Source: Prostheceraeus crozeri (lineage: Eukaryota > Platyhelminthes > Polycladida > Euryleptidae). From it: a stretch of 64,000 nucleotides of DNA. The notes beneath the pieces were generated by a model, which did not search any database, was not told the DNA's origin, and saw nothing but the letters and a program-made list of their open reading frames with translations. The translations under genes were made by a program, and so were the position numbers. Location: positions 1 through 64,000 of the forward strand of contig CAJQUW010009332.1 of the NCBI GenBank assembly GCA_907163375.1, in the 5' to 3' direction. Shown here one piece after another: positions 63,206 through 64,000 of this stretch; position 1 is the first letter of the stretch, and each line of letters opens with the position of its first letter.

Positions 63206-64000
63206 TATACATTTGCTCACACATTGCATTTCTACAATATATGTATTTTCAAGTGAATCTTGTAATGAACGGCTTCAGCATCATCGTAGAAAAGTTTTTT
63301 GGCCACTATCGACGTTAGCATTAAGTGTCTTTTTTACAAATGAAGCTGTATATATAAGCAGTGATCATTAATTAAACATTGTGAAAAAGTTACGTCTAAA
63401 AGTGATGCGTTGCACTTAAGAAAGATGAAATTAATTATTGACACTGCACTGCTGAAAATGAAATAAATTTGACGCTGTCGCTGACCATACTAGTCGAGCT
63501 GAATCGTAGCTGGCAGTTGGTTGACAAATATGGAAAAGTGGCATAAATTGCATTGTATATTTCTTGAATGATTAAGTCTGAAATGTATTAAGACAACAAT
63601 CCTATCCAATGATGAAAACAAGCTTCATTTCCAAGGATAAGAACTCTCATAGCATATGCACAAAGTTGTGTACATAACAAGCAGTTGAATTAAGTCAAAC
63701 AAATTTATAACATACAAGTGGTGATCAGGGTGAGAGAGGAAAGATAAAGGGAATAAAATGTGCAGTGTATGATTATAGTTGTTTTACTCGTGTAACGAAG
63801 CTCATAGCATTGCTGTTGCTCGTAAATCACATGATGGTGAAATGCGTACTCCTTTAATTCATTCGATGATGCTGCGTGATGTCAATTAACCCCTTCCCAT
63901 AAATCACGTGATGATATGATCTTTCCTTTGATTAAGATAATTTCTTATCCTATCGAATGCCACTGACTGTTTCGTATATGAACGATTTTTTAGTGATTTA
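63206..64000. other. 3' flank of the fucosyltransferase gene
   Basis: Candidate poly(A) signals at ~63463 and ~63752. No other feature recognised. Confidence 0.5.

Overview
The window is eukaryotic DNA from an animal, probably an invertebrate. It has AT-rich, intron-containing host genes and a heavy, mixed load of transposable elements. I cannot name the species from sequence alone. Positions 1 to about 23,510 are one large Polinton/adintovirus-like element. The remaining ~40 kb is host DNA: the 3' part of a 6-phosphogluconolactonase gene (38,467-52,287), one intact alpha-1,3-fucosyltransferase gene (61,949-63,205), and at least a dozen younger or older transposon insertions.

Polinton region. 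A ~270-bp terminal inverted repeat (TIR) starts at base 1 and recurs inverted at ~22,928-23,196. The two copies differ at only a few positions, so the insertion looks young. G-run repeats of the same style continue to ~23,510, so the true left end may lie outside the window. The plus-strand block (630-8,149) holds RING-like proteins, an exonuclease-like region, a free copy of the polymerase N-terminal domain, a packaging ATPase, a chromodomain integrase, small basic core proteins, a hexon-type major capsid protein and an adenain-type protease. Then comes a minus-strand block (8,176-9,434) with a TATA-binding-protein-like gene and a tandem pair of paralogues. Two large plus-strand paralogues (9,437-12,415) follow, probably structural. 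Protein-primed DNA polymerase B (12,595-16,413, minus) faces a small acidic gene (16,824-17,261, plus). The right third holds small minus-strand genes, each followed by the same 137-bp repeat, a 205-bp tandem array and a ~296-bp tandem array. The element looks nearly whole, with perhaps one to three breaks.

Host region. Between the Polinton and the phosphogluconolactonase exons lie a mariner relic, a Penelope-like relic split by a DD41D Tc1/mariner element (26,948-28,674, exact TA duplication), a CR1-like LINE relic, hAT-like and piggyBac relics, a pogo-like MITE, another Penelope-like fragment and a 1.6-kb CAGGGTGTCC-ended element. The 12.5-kb phosphogluconolactonase intron carries a CR1-like LINE, a foldback repeat, a MITE with a 9-bp target duplication and a second CAGGGT-ended element. 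Downstream are a Penelope-like fragment with inverted arms carrying hammerhead-ribozyme cores, another inverted-repeat element, an RTE-like LINE (56,427-59,857) and a 713-bp near-palindrome.

The most interesting points are the TBP-like gene inside the Polinton, the shared promoter/leader module at the two divergent ends of its coding region, and the 3' repeat that follows three consecutive minus-strand genes.
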